Source of the DNA: a virus
Reading direction: 5' to 3' (one strand)
IMG/VR virus record: IMGVR_UViG_3300021185_002040
Location: 1 to 24,063 of that record
DNA: 24,063 nucleotides
The notes under the pieces are model-generated. The model was given only the letters and a program-made list of their open reading frames with translations. It did no database searches and was not told where the DNA came from. Shown piece after piece: positions 10,356-16,863 of the stretch; position 1 is the first letter of the stretch; each line of letters opens with the position of its first letter. The position numbers and the translations under genes are program-made.

Positions 10356-10512
10356 TTTAGGCTACGTTGTAGCAATATCAGAAAGGTTTAGAATCGGTCC
10401 ACTGTTAGGTTGGGCATTCTTTACACCTGATGAAGTAGAAGATTGCTATGAGTTGAATATTTATATAATATTCATAATGATTCACATTAAATGGTGGGAA
10501 GGCGATGAGTGA
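10345..10512 (+). CDS. Small hydrophobic protein of the lysis cassette (55 aa)
   Basis: The frame extends further upstream within the amidase gene, but the ATG at 10345 gives a compact 55-aa product overlapping the amidase end by 11 bp. The N-terminal half is amphipathic (GYVVAISERFRIGPLLGW). An acidic turn (TPDEVEDCYELN) precedes a short hydrophobic stretch and HIKWW near the C-terminus. I recall the ELNIY...L.HIKW pattern from small proteins of flavobacterial phages, but cannot name a family. Its place between amidase and holin suggests a role in lysis, perhaps as an accessory membrane protein. The hydrophobic run is only about 12 residues, short for a full membrane span. Confidence 0.65.
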   Translation: MFDNLGYVVAISERFRIGPLLGWAFFTPDEVEDCYELNIYIIFIMIHIKWWEGDE

Positions 10513-10645
10513 TACAAGCAGTAATAGTGGACCACAAGTAAATGCTTTACGCAATAATTACAATAAATTAGTTTCAAAAAAACTTTATTTATCTAAATGT
10601 AAAAAAGTACAATGGGAATCTAAAAGAAGGTTCGGAAATATATAA
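10505..10645 (+). CDS. Small basic protein in lysis cassette (46 aa)
   Basis: This 46-codon frame begins at an ATG overlapping the stop of the upstream gene by 8 bp (ATGAGTGA) and ends 5 bp before the holin-like gene. It fills the otherwise empty space exactly. The product starts with a Ser/Asn-rich segment (SDTSSNSGPQ) and becomes strongly basic (Lys/Arg) towards the C-terminus, with no membrane segment. No family was recognised. The tight coupling on both sides is the main argument that it is real. A chance open frame in AT-rich DNA cannot be excluded. Confidence 0.5.
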   Translation: MSDTSSNSGPQVNALRNNYNKLVSKKLYLSKCKKVQWESKRRFGNI

Positions 10646-10650
10646 AGGTT

Positions 10651-11094
10651 ATGAGTAAACAAAAGAAAAAATTTAAAGACACAAAAGTTGGTCAATTTAT
10701 CTTAAAAAAATTACCTGGTTTTGTTGGCGATATACTTCCCGAAAAAGGTGTTTTAGGAGTGGTTAAAAATTTAATTGATAACGAGCCTGAATTGACAAGT
10801 CAAGATAAAGTACAATTGCACAATGAACTGGTTGAGTTATATCAATTAGAAGTTGCGGACAGAGATTCGGCTAGAAAACGAGAAGTTGAAAAGGCTAAGT
10901 CAGGAGGTATTGACTTTATGTTTAATTTAACTGGTGTTATTGGGTTAGGTGCTTTTGCTTTTATTATTTATGCGATTGTATATTTACAAATACCAGAATC
11001 TAACAAAGAGGTTTGGATTCATTTAATTGGAATTTCTGAAGGAATAGTTTTATCTATTTTCGGTTATTTCTTTGGTTCTGCGGTTAGGAAGTAG
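10651..11094 (+). CDS. Putative holin (two-TM, phage holin-like superfamily)
   Basis: The 147-aa protein has a soluble N-terminal part with a charged helix (residues about 50-85) containing the box DRDSARKREVEKA. Two hydrophobic segments follow at about 91-113 and 122-143, and a short basic tail ends it (SAVRK). The DRxSAR box followed by C-terminal membrane segments is typical of 3TM-type holin families of Gram-negative phages. It would form membrane lesions that release the upstream amidase to the cell wall. The gene is the last of the + strand operon; its final 11 bp overlap the end of the convergent integrase gene. Confidence 0.75.
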   Translation: MSKQKKKFKDTKVGQFILKKLPGFVGDILPEKGVLGVVKNLIDNEPELTSQDKVQLHNELVELYQLEVADRDSARKREVEKAKSGGIDFMFNLTGVIGLGAFAFIIYAIVYLQIPESNKEVWIHLIGISEGIVLSIFGYFFGSAVRK

Positions 11095-12355
11095 TAACAC
11101 CGTTATTATTTAGTTTATCAATTAACAATGTAAACATTTCAGAAACTCTGTATTTCTTTAATATAGAGGAATGAAACCTTGTATACTTTTCTAACATTAG
11201 TGGTGCTTGGGTATCCTTGTAATGTTTTGAAATAGTGTTGTCACCTTGAAACATAAGTTCTCTAATATCAGCATCAGGAACGCTAAGTATAGACGCTGTT
11301 GTATTAAATGCTTTTCTTGCTGACTTGTAATTGTGACCAGTAAGTTTTTTAAACCTTCTTGCTTCAGACTTCCAGAAAAAATTCATAACACTATCACCTC
11401 CTCCAACAGGAAAGAAAGATTTATTTTCTGGGTTGATAATGTGGTTTATTGACTTTATTATGTCTTTGATCGGATTTAATCCCATGTATACTAAGCCCAT
11501 TTTATTAGTTTTTGATCTAAAATGTTTGTAAACCATATTATTCTCCCCAAACTTAAATTCTGATGTATTGTCGTAAGTTGAATTCACAAAAGATTTCATT
11601 TCTAATTTTTCAATATCTTTAGAATACATACCTCTCATTGAAAACATCATTAAATAAATTAAAACACATAGTCCGTTATTTTTAAACATTCTATCCTCTG
11701 TATCTAAATTATTAATAACTTCAATTAACTCATCTGATCTAATCCATTTTGGGGTGTAGTTGTTTATAGTATTAGTTCTTACGTGTGGAAAAACAGTATA
11801 AGTGATTTCATCTTTTACTGCATGCCCATGAATACCTTTAGCAGCCTTTTTATAAGAATTAAATGTTTGAGGGCTTCTGCCTTTTTCATTAAGATTTTGC
11901 TTAAGTTTTAACCAATTACTTTTATTGCATATATCTTCAAACGTCAAGTTTTTAATACCAAAATTAAAACCAATTGATTTCATTTTGTTTTTGTAAGTGG
12001 TGAAGGTTGTCTCCTTCATTTGGCTTTTTAGATATCGATCTAAATACGAAAGAATATCATTTACATATGATCCACTAGTTAACCTAGTTCTAGCCTCTTC
12101 GTATGATAAAACAGACACAACACTTTGAATATAGAGGTCTTCTACAATCGTGTTTAATTCCTTTATCTCTTTATTCTTCATTTCAAATAAAGGATGGTTT
12201 TTTTTTAGCCTTTTGTTTTTATTATCCCAATGTTTTTGAAATACTTTTATTTTGGTGTAAATCTTTTTATCAAACTGTTTATTTTTAAAACGAACATATA
12301 AAAGTGTTGTTCCATCTTTATTAGTTTCGTTTCTACTTCCAATTGATAAAGCCAT
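11084..12355 (-). CDS. int: Tyrosine recombinase / phage integrase with divergent catalytic boxes
   Basis: The 423-aa protein shows the Bacteroidota-type three-part layout: an N-terminal arm-binding domain (TTLLYVRFKNK, residues 16-26), a SAM-like core-binding domain (about 95-190) and a C-terminal catalytic domain. R241 (MFSMRGMYSKDIE) is the first catalytic arginine. The HxxR box reads KSAR (344-347). The second histidine box reads FQGDN (369-373) without a clear GH. The nucleophile is probably Y379 (KHYKD). I chose the ATG at 12355, which gives MALSIGSRNE, the usual family start. An upstream in-frame ATG at 12427 would add 24 residues translating across the TAGTCCC repeat, which looks like DNA-binding sequence rather than coding. 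The gene converges on the late operon. Confidence 0.88.
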   Translation of the reverse strand: MALSIGSRNETNKDGTTLLYVRFKNKQFDKKIYTKIKVFQKHWDNKNKRLKKNHPLFEMKNKEIKELNTIVEDLYIQSVVSVLSYEEARTRLTSGSYVNDILSYLDRYLKSQMKETTFTTYKNKMKSIGFNFGIKNLTFEDICNKSNWLKLKQNLNEKGRSPQTFNSYKKAAKGIHGHAVKDEITYTVFPHVRTNTINNYTPKWIRSDELIEVINNLDTEDRMFKNNGLCVLIYLMMFSMRGMYSKDIEKLEMKSFVNSTYDNTSEFKFGENNMVYKHFRSKTNKMGLVYMGLNPIKDIIKSINHIINPENKSFFPVGGGDSVMNFFWKSEARRFKKLTGHNYKSARKAFNTTASILSVPDADIRELMFQGDNTISKHYKDTQAPLMLEKYTRFHSSILKKYRVSEMFTLLIDKLNNNGVTTS

Positions 12356-12374
12356 AGTCCCTAATTTAGTCCCT
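12355..12374 (+). repeat. TAGTCCC pair, copy 1
   Basis: TAGTCCCTAATTTAGTCCCT: two TAGTCCC heptamers at a 12-bp period, next to the integrase ATG. It matches copy 2 at 12611-12630 in 18 of 20 positions and in the same orientation. It is a likely protein-binding site, for integrase arms or autoregulation. Confidence 0.7.
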
Positions 12375-12408
12375 AAAACATAATTTGCTGTTTTATGGTG
12401 TTTTGATA

Positions 12409-12416
12409 CAAAGTTA
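12409..12416 (-). promoter_or_regulatory. TAACTTTG, candidate Bacteroidota -7 box for int (proximal)
   Basis: On the - strand this reads TAACTTTG, a match to the Bacteroidota -7 consensus TAnnTTTG, about 54 bp upstream of the integrase ATG. No clear TTG -33 element is present at the expected distance, so confidence is limited. Confidence 0.35.
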
Positions 12417-12460
12417 TGCACAAACAAGAAAAATCAGAGTAAACGTTATTAACATTATGG

Positions 12461-12468
12461 CAAAGTTA
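12461..12468 (-). promoter_or_regulatory. TAACTTTG, candidate Bacteroidota -7 box for int (distal)
   Basis: A second TAACTTTG lies 52 bp upstream of the first. A TTGAC follows the 11-bp repeats on the - strand, but only 13 nt separate its TTG from the TA, shorter than the usual spacing. The repeats lie directly behind it, where an activator or repressor could act. Confidence 0.35.
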
Positions 12469-12493
12469 TTGTACTAAAAGTCAATAATAATAC

Positions 12494-12537
12494 CCCTGGG
12501 ATACCCTTGGGATACCCATGGGACATCCGTGGGACAT
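12494..12537. repeat. Four tandem 11-bp repeats, CCNTGGGA(TAC/CAT)
   Basis: Units are CCCTGGGATAC, CCTTGGGATAC, CCATGGGACAT and CCGTGGGACAT, contiguous and in register. The third base runs C, T, A, G while TGGGA is fixed; the last three bases are TAC in the first two units and CAT in the last two. The period is about one helical turn, so a protein could bind one DNA face. It lies upstream of a promoter-like box for the integrase. Integrase arm sites, excisionase sites or operators are all possible. Confidence 0.8.
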
Positions 12538-12610
12538 TTGATTTTTTTTTTATTTTCTTCCTGTAAAACAGATATAAAACAAATTATTTTTAACTTAAAA
12601 TAACATCAAT

Positions 12611-12630
12611 TAGTCCCCAATTTAGTCCCC
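12611..12630 (+). repeat. TAGTCCC pair, copy 2
   Basis: TAGTCCCCAATTTAGTCCCC: the same 12-bp-period pair as at 12355-12374, differing at two positions (T to C). It lies at the far edge of the intergenic region, just after the 65-aa gene. The two copies frame the tandem 11-mers. Confidence 0.7.
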
Positions 12631-12635
12631 TCAAT

Positions 12636-12833
12636 TTAATTGTGTATAACTTTTTTTTTCTTTAGAAGTTTACTTATTCCAAGTGTGTCGTATATCCTTG
12701 GGCTTTTTGTTGACCTTTTATAAACGATGAAACCGTCATTTTTTAAAATTTGAATTGCATCTAATATTTTTTGCTCTTGTTCTCTAAAGTGATTAAATGT
12801 GTCACCCTCAATCGTACTTGTTTTAGTAGTCAT
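12636..12833 (-). CDS. Small protein of unknown function (65 aa)
   Basis: This last gene of the - strand early operon lies just before the integrase control region. The product is helical at the N-terminus (FREQEQKILDAIQILKNDG). A beta-like segment follows (FIVYKRS), and the C-terminus is lysine-rich. The helix-turn-strand pattern would suit a small winged-helix or excisionase-like DNA-binding protein, and the place next to int agrees, but no family match is recognised. It is separated from the upstream gene by 11 nt that carry a start-proximal box shared with other genes here (TAA, AACTAAAAAAT, ATG). Confidence 0.7.
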   Translation of the reverse strand: MTTKTSTIEGDTFNHFREQEQKILDAIQILKNDGFIVYKRSTKSPRIYDTLGISKLLKKKKVIHN

Positions 12834-12844
12834 ATTTTTTAGTT

Positions 12845-13180
12845 TTATGTTCGTGTTTCAAACCATCCTGAATGATCTCTGTAAGGTTTATTTCTATTCT
12901 GCTCATCTATTTCTGGTTGTTTTTCATTTTTTAATGCAATCAACAGAAGTATTAAGTAACCTGTAAGATCTTTAACAGTATCTTCAGTCTTATCGTATAT
13001 TCCTTTTTGTTTTATTCTAGATAACTTATCATCTATCCTTGCACATAAAGACGCTACAGCGTTGCCCTCACTAAAAACATTAATAGGTGATGTTGCACTA
13101 TCACCATAATCAGTGTTTTTAGAGATGAGAAGGCTGATGATCTCAGCACCAACCCTCTCAATTTTTTCTCTAGTATCCAT
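12845..13180 (-). CDS. DUF1599 / nucleotide-modification-associated domain 1-like protein
   Basis: The 111-aa protein carries the family pattern: KNTDYGDSA (residues about 21-29), SPINVFSEG, RIDDKLSRI (about 48-56), then an acidic stretch and DLTGYLILLLIAL (about 71-83). Phage members of this family are all-alpha and MazG-like. They have been linked by genome context to modified nucleotide metabolism, and their exact reaction is not established. No thymidylate-synthase-like or base-modifying gene is visible in the window, so here it may act on nucleotide pools. It follows the SSB-like gene with 2 bp between stop and start. Confidence 0.8.
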   Translation of the reverse strand: MDTREKIERVGAEIISLLISKNTDYGDSATSPINVFSEGNAVASLCARIDDKLSRIKQKGIYDKTEDTVKDLTGYLILLLIALKNEKQPEIDEQNRNKPYRDHSGWFETRT

Positions 13181-13182
13181 TA

Positions 13183-13566
13183 TTAGAATGGCAAATCAGA
13201 TCCTTCTTGCTTTCCGTTAACAAAATTCTCTACCTTTTGTTCGTGAGACTTTGCTTTAGCATTTGGAATGTTTCCATCTGCATAAGTAATCTTCCATGCG
13301 TTAGCATTAGCAGTTCTTAACTCTCCGTTACGATCTCTGTAACTTCTAAGGTTGATAGAAACTAATACCTCGTCACCTGTCTTGTAAGCACTAAATAAGT
13401 TTGCTTTAGCACCAATTGCTTCAACAGGGTATTCAACAGGGTACTGACTATCAGCACCTAGTTCAACTGTTAATACTCTTTTTTCAATGTCTCCCTTTTG
13501 AGTTTGAATGGTTTGTGCATCAGAGATTTGTTTGATGCGACCTTGTAATTCTAATGAATTTGACAT
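13183..13566 (-). CDS. ssb: DUF3127-like OB-fold single-stranded DNA-binding protein
   Basis: The 127-aa protein begins LELQGRIKQISDAQT and has a strand-rich core with YPVEYPVEAIG, then GDEVLVSINLRSYRDRNG (about 74-91) and NANAWKITY. This pattern matches DUF3127 proteins of Bacteroidota, which adopt an OB fold. A flexible polar tail ends in DLPF, closely resembling the conserved SSB C-terminal tip that recruits replication proteins. It most likely coats single-stranded phage DNA beside the helicase-primase and recombination genes. The assignment as the phage SSB is inference from fold, tail and neighbours. Confidence 0.8.
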   Translation of the reverse strand: MSNSLELQGRIKQISDAQTIQTQKGDIEKRVLTVELGADSQYPVEYPVEAIGAKANLFSAYKTGDEVLVSINLRSYRDRNGELRTANANAWKITYADGNIPNAKAKSHEQKVENFVNGKQEGSDLPF

Positions 13567-13596
13567 AATTAAATAATTAAAGTGTTATATATATTC

Positions 13597-13633
13597 AGAG
13601 GTTTTAAAGCCTCTCGCCTAAAAATATTTTAGG
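13597..13633. terminator. Two adjacent small stem-loops between nuclease and SSB genes
   Basis: CCTAAAA-ATA-TTTTAGG (13617-13633) is a perfect 7-bp stem with a 3-nt loop. AGAGG-8 nt-CCTCT (13597-13614) is a second stem beside it. They occupy the only sizeable gap in this part of the operon. Five Ts follow the first stem on the + strand (13636-13640) but there is no T run on the - strand. They could limit antisense transcription, or set mRNA stability of the SSB transcript. Confidence 0.4.
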
Positions 13634-13647
13634 ACTTTTTCAGTTTC

Positions 13648-13995
13648 CTATGGTGTATTTATAATTTTATTGCTAATTAACATTTCAATAAGTTCCATCA
13701 TATCTTCTTTATGAAGGATACAGTATTCCTTACCTCCGGGTGCTTTATGAAAAATAATAGGCACATCTGTTGGTTTTACAACCATGTCTGCTAATACTTT
13801 CTTATACTGAGGATTTCTTTTGTAGCATTTTGCTTGTACAGCAAAGTCTCCTGTGTTCATTAAGTCTATTCCTTGATCATCCAACATCTTAGAACCATAT
13901 CTTGATGTAACGCAATTTTCAAATCCTAATTTTTTAAAATCCTTGACCAATTGTCTTTCGTAATTGTGCCCTTTGTTTCTGTTAGTGTTTGCCAT
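13648..13995 (-). CDS. Holliday-junction-resolvase-like PD-(D/E)XK nuclease
   Basis: The 115-aa protein starts at MANTNRNKGHNYER. Core motifs are E13 (NYERQLVKDF), R32-G34 (SRYGSK), D44 (QGIDL) and AVQAK with K56. This order resembles Hjc-type archaeal and phage resolvases, with Gln at the place of the usual Glu in the ExK box. It probably cuts branched replication or recombination intermediates. A start 8 codons upstream (14019) is possible, but the chosen one gives a 14-bp overlap with the upstream gene and a typical N-terminus. A VRR-type or other small nuclease is the alternative. Confidence 0.75.
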   Translation of the reverse strand: MANTNRNKGHNYERQLVKDFKKLGFENCVTSRYGSKMLDDQGIDLMNTGDFAVQAKCYKRNPQYKKVLADMVVKPTDVPIIFHKAPGGKEYCILHKEDMMELIEMLISNKIINTP

Positions 13996-14317
13996 ATTTA
14001 TTGAAATCTTTGTAGACATAAATCATTTTGTGTTTTACAAAACTTTTTATATCATTATATTCTGTTGTTTTATCAAAACCTTTATATATGAGGTAAAAGT
14101 CATTTCCATGTCCGTTTGGTCTCATAAAATACTCTTCTTTATCTGGAACAATTTCATCTATGTTAGCAAGACGTAAAAGTTCACCACTATCAAATTTTTT
14201 ATGTACACCTATCTTTCCTCCCCATCTATTTGTAGACCAAGACAACTTGTGTAAATTTTGATTATTGTCCTCTAAACTTCGGAAACTGCCCTGACGTTGT
14301 CTCATATTGATCCTCAT
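13982..14317 (-). CDS. Protein of unknown function (111 aa) in the replication operon
   Basis: No family was recognised. The N-terminal 20 residues are basic and polar. The centre has WSTNRWGGKIG and FDSGELLRLANIDEIVP, followed by aromatic, strand-rich sequence ending in a Lys/Tyr-rich tail. The gene overlaps the end of the helicase by 56 bp, or 44 bp if the second ATG (14305) is used, and overlaps the nuclease start by 14 bp. This packing suggests co-translation. It may be an accessory to the helicase or the nuclease, by position only. Confidence 0.65.
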   Translation of the reverse strand: MRINMRQRQGSFRSLEDNNQNLHKLSWSTNRWGGKIGVHKKFDSGELLRLANIDEIVPDKEEYFMRPNGHGNDFYLIYKGFDKTTEYNDIKSFVKHKMIYVYKDFNKYGKH

Positions 14318-15986
14318 TATGTTCAGTATAACATGTTGTTGTTAAATTATATTTAAACTCTTGCATACCTGTCTTTCCTGTAAACCTCCATCTGACTTTC
14401 CATATATGAACTTCAACGAGTTCTTTTTCAAAGTCTCTATAAACAGTTATTCCATTATCTACTTTATTAAAGAAGTGGGAAGAGCCACTTACGCTGTAAC
14501 CTGAAGCGACTTCAACCTTCCCGTTCTCCTTTTTTAGTTTTTGTGGGTGTGCTACTAACACTACACCACAATCGTATGATTCTTTAAATATTTTAATTTT
14601 AGATAATTGCATTCCTGTGTATTGATGTTCGTTCATTCCACGTTCAATCTTGTGTTCTACAAATGCCCAATTATCAATTATCAAACAATTGATCCCAAGT
14701 TTCTTAACTAACTCCTTTCCTTTGTTTAATATTCCGTCTACAGTTAAATCATTATCCTTTAGATTTATAAAAAAGAAATGGTTGTTAATGAAATCAATTG
14801 CAGGATCTAATTCTTCGGGTTGTAAATTGTCTACAGAACCTTTTCCAAATCTTTTACCTGCATATTTTTCAATTAATTCTGCAACATGAACCTTAATAGG
14901 TTGTTTTTCAGCAGAGAATATTCCAAATTTCCAACCTTTCTTTGCAAGTTCTATTGCAACTTGATCTACAAAACTAGATTTACCATGACCGGGTACACCT
15001 GTAACAAGAGTAAACTCACTAGGTCTCCAAGACATTAATTCATCAAACTTTGGATAGCCTATAGTATCCCCTTTAGGCATCCCATAGTTGTAAAGATTGT
15101 GTATTTCGGATCGAGAATCTGATGCTTTACTAACTCCTTCTAATGGGAAGGGTTTTGCTTGGTCAATGCAGTTAACTAATTCTTCAGAACCATGCTTTAG
15201 TAAAACATCATTGGCATCTTTACATCCATCTGGAAAATTAACTAACCAAACTCTTTCTTTCCCTAGCCTTCTCGATAATTCATCTCTTAATTTTATACCT
15301 GGTGCATCATTGTCTAAAGCCAAGTATATTTTATCTTTATTTTCAAACTCATCAATACTGTTATCTAAGTATGTCAAATTTTGATTTCCTGTAGATGCTC
15401 CATTTGGTACAGAACAGGCAAACATAAGTCTGTTTTGCTGAGTTCCCGCCTCATAAAAAGCCATCGCATCAAATTCTCCTTCAGTTATAATACACCATGA
15501 AGCGGGTTTAATTAAATCTAAACCATACATGATCATCTCTGACCCTTTGTTTAGTTTAAAGTTCTTTTGTGAGTCCCTAAACTTTATGTTAATCCTTCTG
15601 CCTTTTCTAATGTAATTAAATTGTATTACAGGTCTTTCAGCCGAAACTTGTGGCATATATTCTACACCTTCAGTAACACCAAAGTATTCTATTGTAGAAT
15701 CACTTATACCTCTACCTTTAAAGAAATTTGAAACTTTTTCACTCAATGGTGAAGCCTTCACTATAGGCAACTCGTACTCACTTTCATATTCTGCTACAGA
15801 TCCATTGTCACCACAATGATGGCAATAATATGTACCTGTTTCAACCCATACTCTTAGGCACTTTTCATTTCTATTTTTCTTTCTTGTATGTGAGCACTTA
15901 GGACATTTAGTCTTTTGTGGCTCTGAGTTACTATTTCCATTAACTTCAATGCCAATGTCTTGCAGTTTAGATAAATTATCTGTCAT
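14262..15986 (-). CDS. T7 gp4-like primase-helicase
   Basis: The 574-aa protein has three domains. A zinc-binding primase domain shows CPKC (28-31) and CHHC (55-58). A TOPRIM domain shows TEGEFDAMAF (168-177) and LALDNDAPG (222-230). A RecA-like hexameric helicase shows Walker A GVPGHGKSS (330-338), E360 (FSAEK), Walker B LIIDN (435-439) and VAHPQK (478-483). It would unwind the fork and lay down primers. Length agrees with T7 gp4 (566 aa). It starts within the stop of the replication initiator gene (ATGA), so the two are probably translationally coupled. Confidence 0.95.
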   Translation of the reverse strand: MTDNLSKLQDIGIEVNGNSNSEPQKTKCPKCSHTRKKNRNEKCLRVWVETGTYYCHHCGDNGSVAEYESEYELPIVKASPLSEKVSNFFKGRGISDSTIEYFGVTEGVEYMPQVSAERPVIQFNYIRKGRRINIKFRDSQKNFKLNKGSEMIMYGLDLIKPASWCIITEGEFDAMAFYEAGTQQNRLMFACSVPNGASTGNQNLTYLDNSIDEFENKDKIYLALDNDAPGIKLRDELSRRLGKERVWLVNFPDGCKDANDVLLKHGSEELVNCIDQAKPFPLEGVSKASDSRSEIHNLYNYGMPKGDTIGYPKFDELMSWRPSEFTLVTGVPGHGKSSFVDQVAIELAKKGWKFGIFSAEKQPIKVHVAELIEKYAGKRFGKGSVDNLQPEELDPAIDFINNHFFFINLKDNDLTVDGILNKGKELVKKLGINCLIIDNWAFVEHKIERGMNEHQYTGMQLSKIKIFKESYDCGVVLVAHPQKLKKENGKVEVASGYSVSGSSHFFNKVDNGITVYRDFEKELVEVHIWKVRWRFTGKTGMQEFKYNLTTTCYTEHNEDQYETTSGQFPKFRGQ

Positions 15987-16603
15987 ATTATCGCTATATT
16001 CTTTCTGTTGGGGGTGACCTTACTCATTGTCTCCCACTCTGTATATTGTATTAAGTATTTCTCTATAAATTTGTTTCCAAAAATCACCTCTGGAGTAACA
16101 GAGGATTGATACTTTTGACTCCAATTCTCTTTACACCACATAAAGACATTAACCATAGTGGATCCTGTAATTGGTTTACCATTAAATTTTTTAGAAAGGA
16201 TACTTTTAAACCTTTTCTCATATGTTCTAGGTAAGTACTTATTTCCGTACCTTTCGTTTATATAATTGATTACCTCAGTACAAACCTCTTGATACTTTAA
16301 AGAGACAGTATGATTATTTTTATTATCAGATACAGCAATCATGAACCATGTAGGTGTAGTTCTAAACTTTGGGTGAGCCTTTGTTCCTACATTTTCAATT
16401 AAACCTTTTTCTGTTAATTCTGTAACATATCTACTCATTGTTCTTGATGATGAATTTAATTGAAATGCTAAGTCAGATAATGTAACATCGCAATATCCAT
16501 CATGAGATGTGTATTTGTAAACTAAATCACACAACATGTATGAAATAGGTGTCATGTCTTGCTTTCTTAATACATCGTATATTATTGTTGTTGATCTAAT
16601 CAT
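15983..16603 (-). CDS. Winged-helix replication initiator / replisome organiser with conserved phage C-terminal domain
   Basis: The 206-aa protein has an N-terminal winged helix (about 15-75) with LSDLAFQLNSSSRTMSRYVTEL as the recognition region and EKGLIENV as wing. Its C-terminal domain (about 108-190) reads VINYINERYGNKYLP, then a helical stretch, then SSVTPEVIFGNKFIEKYL. That pattern matches the conserved phage C-terminal domain found in DnaD-like initiators and replisome organisers. It should bind the phage origin and load the helicase encoded just downstream (ATGA overlap). The origin often lies within such a gene, but no iteron array was seen inside it. Confidence 0.85.
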   Translation of the reverse strand: MIRSTTIIYDVLRKQDMTPISYMLCDLVYKYTSHDGYCDVTLSDLAFQLNSSSRTMSRYVTELTEKGLIENVGTKAHPKFRTTPTWFMIAVSDNKNNHTVSLKYQEVCTEVINYINERYGNKYLPRTYEKRFKSILSKKFNGKPITGSTMVNVFMWCKENWSQKYQSSVTPEVIFGNKFIEKYLIQYTEWETMSKVTPNRKNIAII

Positions 16604-16863
16604 CTTAATAATATTTTATGATAAAAAAGTGTAGGCTTTTTCTTATTCCTATGAGATTCAATTTTACAATCAAGTGTAACTATATCACCTAACTCAAATG
16701 AGGCTGTTTTATCTATAAGTTTATCCCAACAATTAACCGCAATGTAAGAGTCCTCTAAAGTTTTTAACCATATTGTAAGAAAAGAATGATCTTTTTTATC
16801 ACTTCCTTTTACTTCTTTGATTGGAGACATAAATTTAATTTGTCCTAGTACAGTTATATTCAT
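16600..16863 (-). CDS. Small OB-fold, SSB-like protein (87 aa)
   Basis: The protein starts MNITVLGQIKFMSPIKEVKG, then shows alternating strands (FLTIWLK, YIAVNCWDKL, LGDIVTLDCKIESHR), and ends in a basic segment (KKKPTLFYHKILLR). The order G-x-I, aromatic strand, W-D, GD-x-V is that of short single-stranded-DNA-binding OB folds, close to a minimal SSB. It lacks the acidic SSB tail, unlike the second OB protein at 13183. ATGA overlaps join it to both neighbours, so its product ratio is tied to the initiator. A role in origin melting or as a recombination mediator is inference. Confidence 0.7.
   Translation of the reverse strand: MNITVLGQIKFMSPIKEVKGSDKKDHSFLTIWLKTLEDSYIAVNCWDKLIDKTASFELGDIVTLDCKIESHRNKKKPTLFYHKILLR

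Larger units (their letters stand above)
12356..12635. other. Non-coding region upstream of integrase; candidate attP and int control region
   Basis: This 280-bp stretch between the integrase start and the end of the 65-aa gene has no convincing gene. It contains three repeat blocks (two TAGTCCC pairs about 256 bp apart, and four 11-bp repeats between them), two TAnnTTTG boxes and long A/T runs. In temperate phages the integrase arm sites and crossover core usually lie beside int, so attP is the natural reading. No tRNA-like core was recognised, so the crossover point is unknown. Confidence 0.5.

Noticed and set aside
12103-12288. + strand 61-codon frame inside int
   Set aside because: Antisense to the integrase N-terminal domain; composition is typical of a shadow frame.
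12356-12427. Longer integrase start (447 aa)
   Set aside because: The added 24 residues translate the TAGTCCC repeat (giving a repeated LGTKLGT) and the proximal promoter-like box; the family-typical N-terminus begins at 12355.
13964-15384. + strand open frames opposite the nuclease and primase-helicase
   Set aside because: They lie antisense to strongly supported genes and have no recognisable protein pattern.
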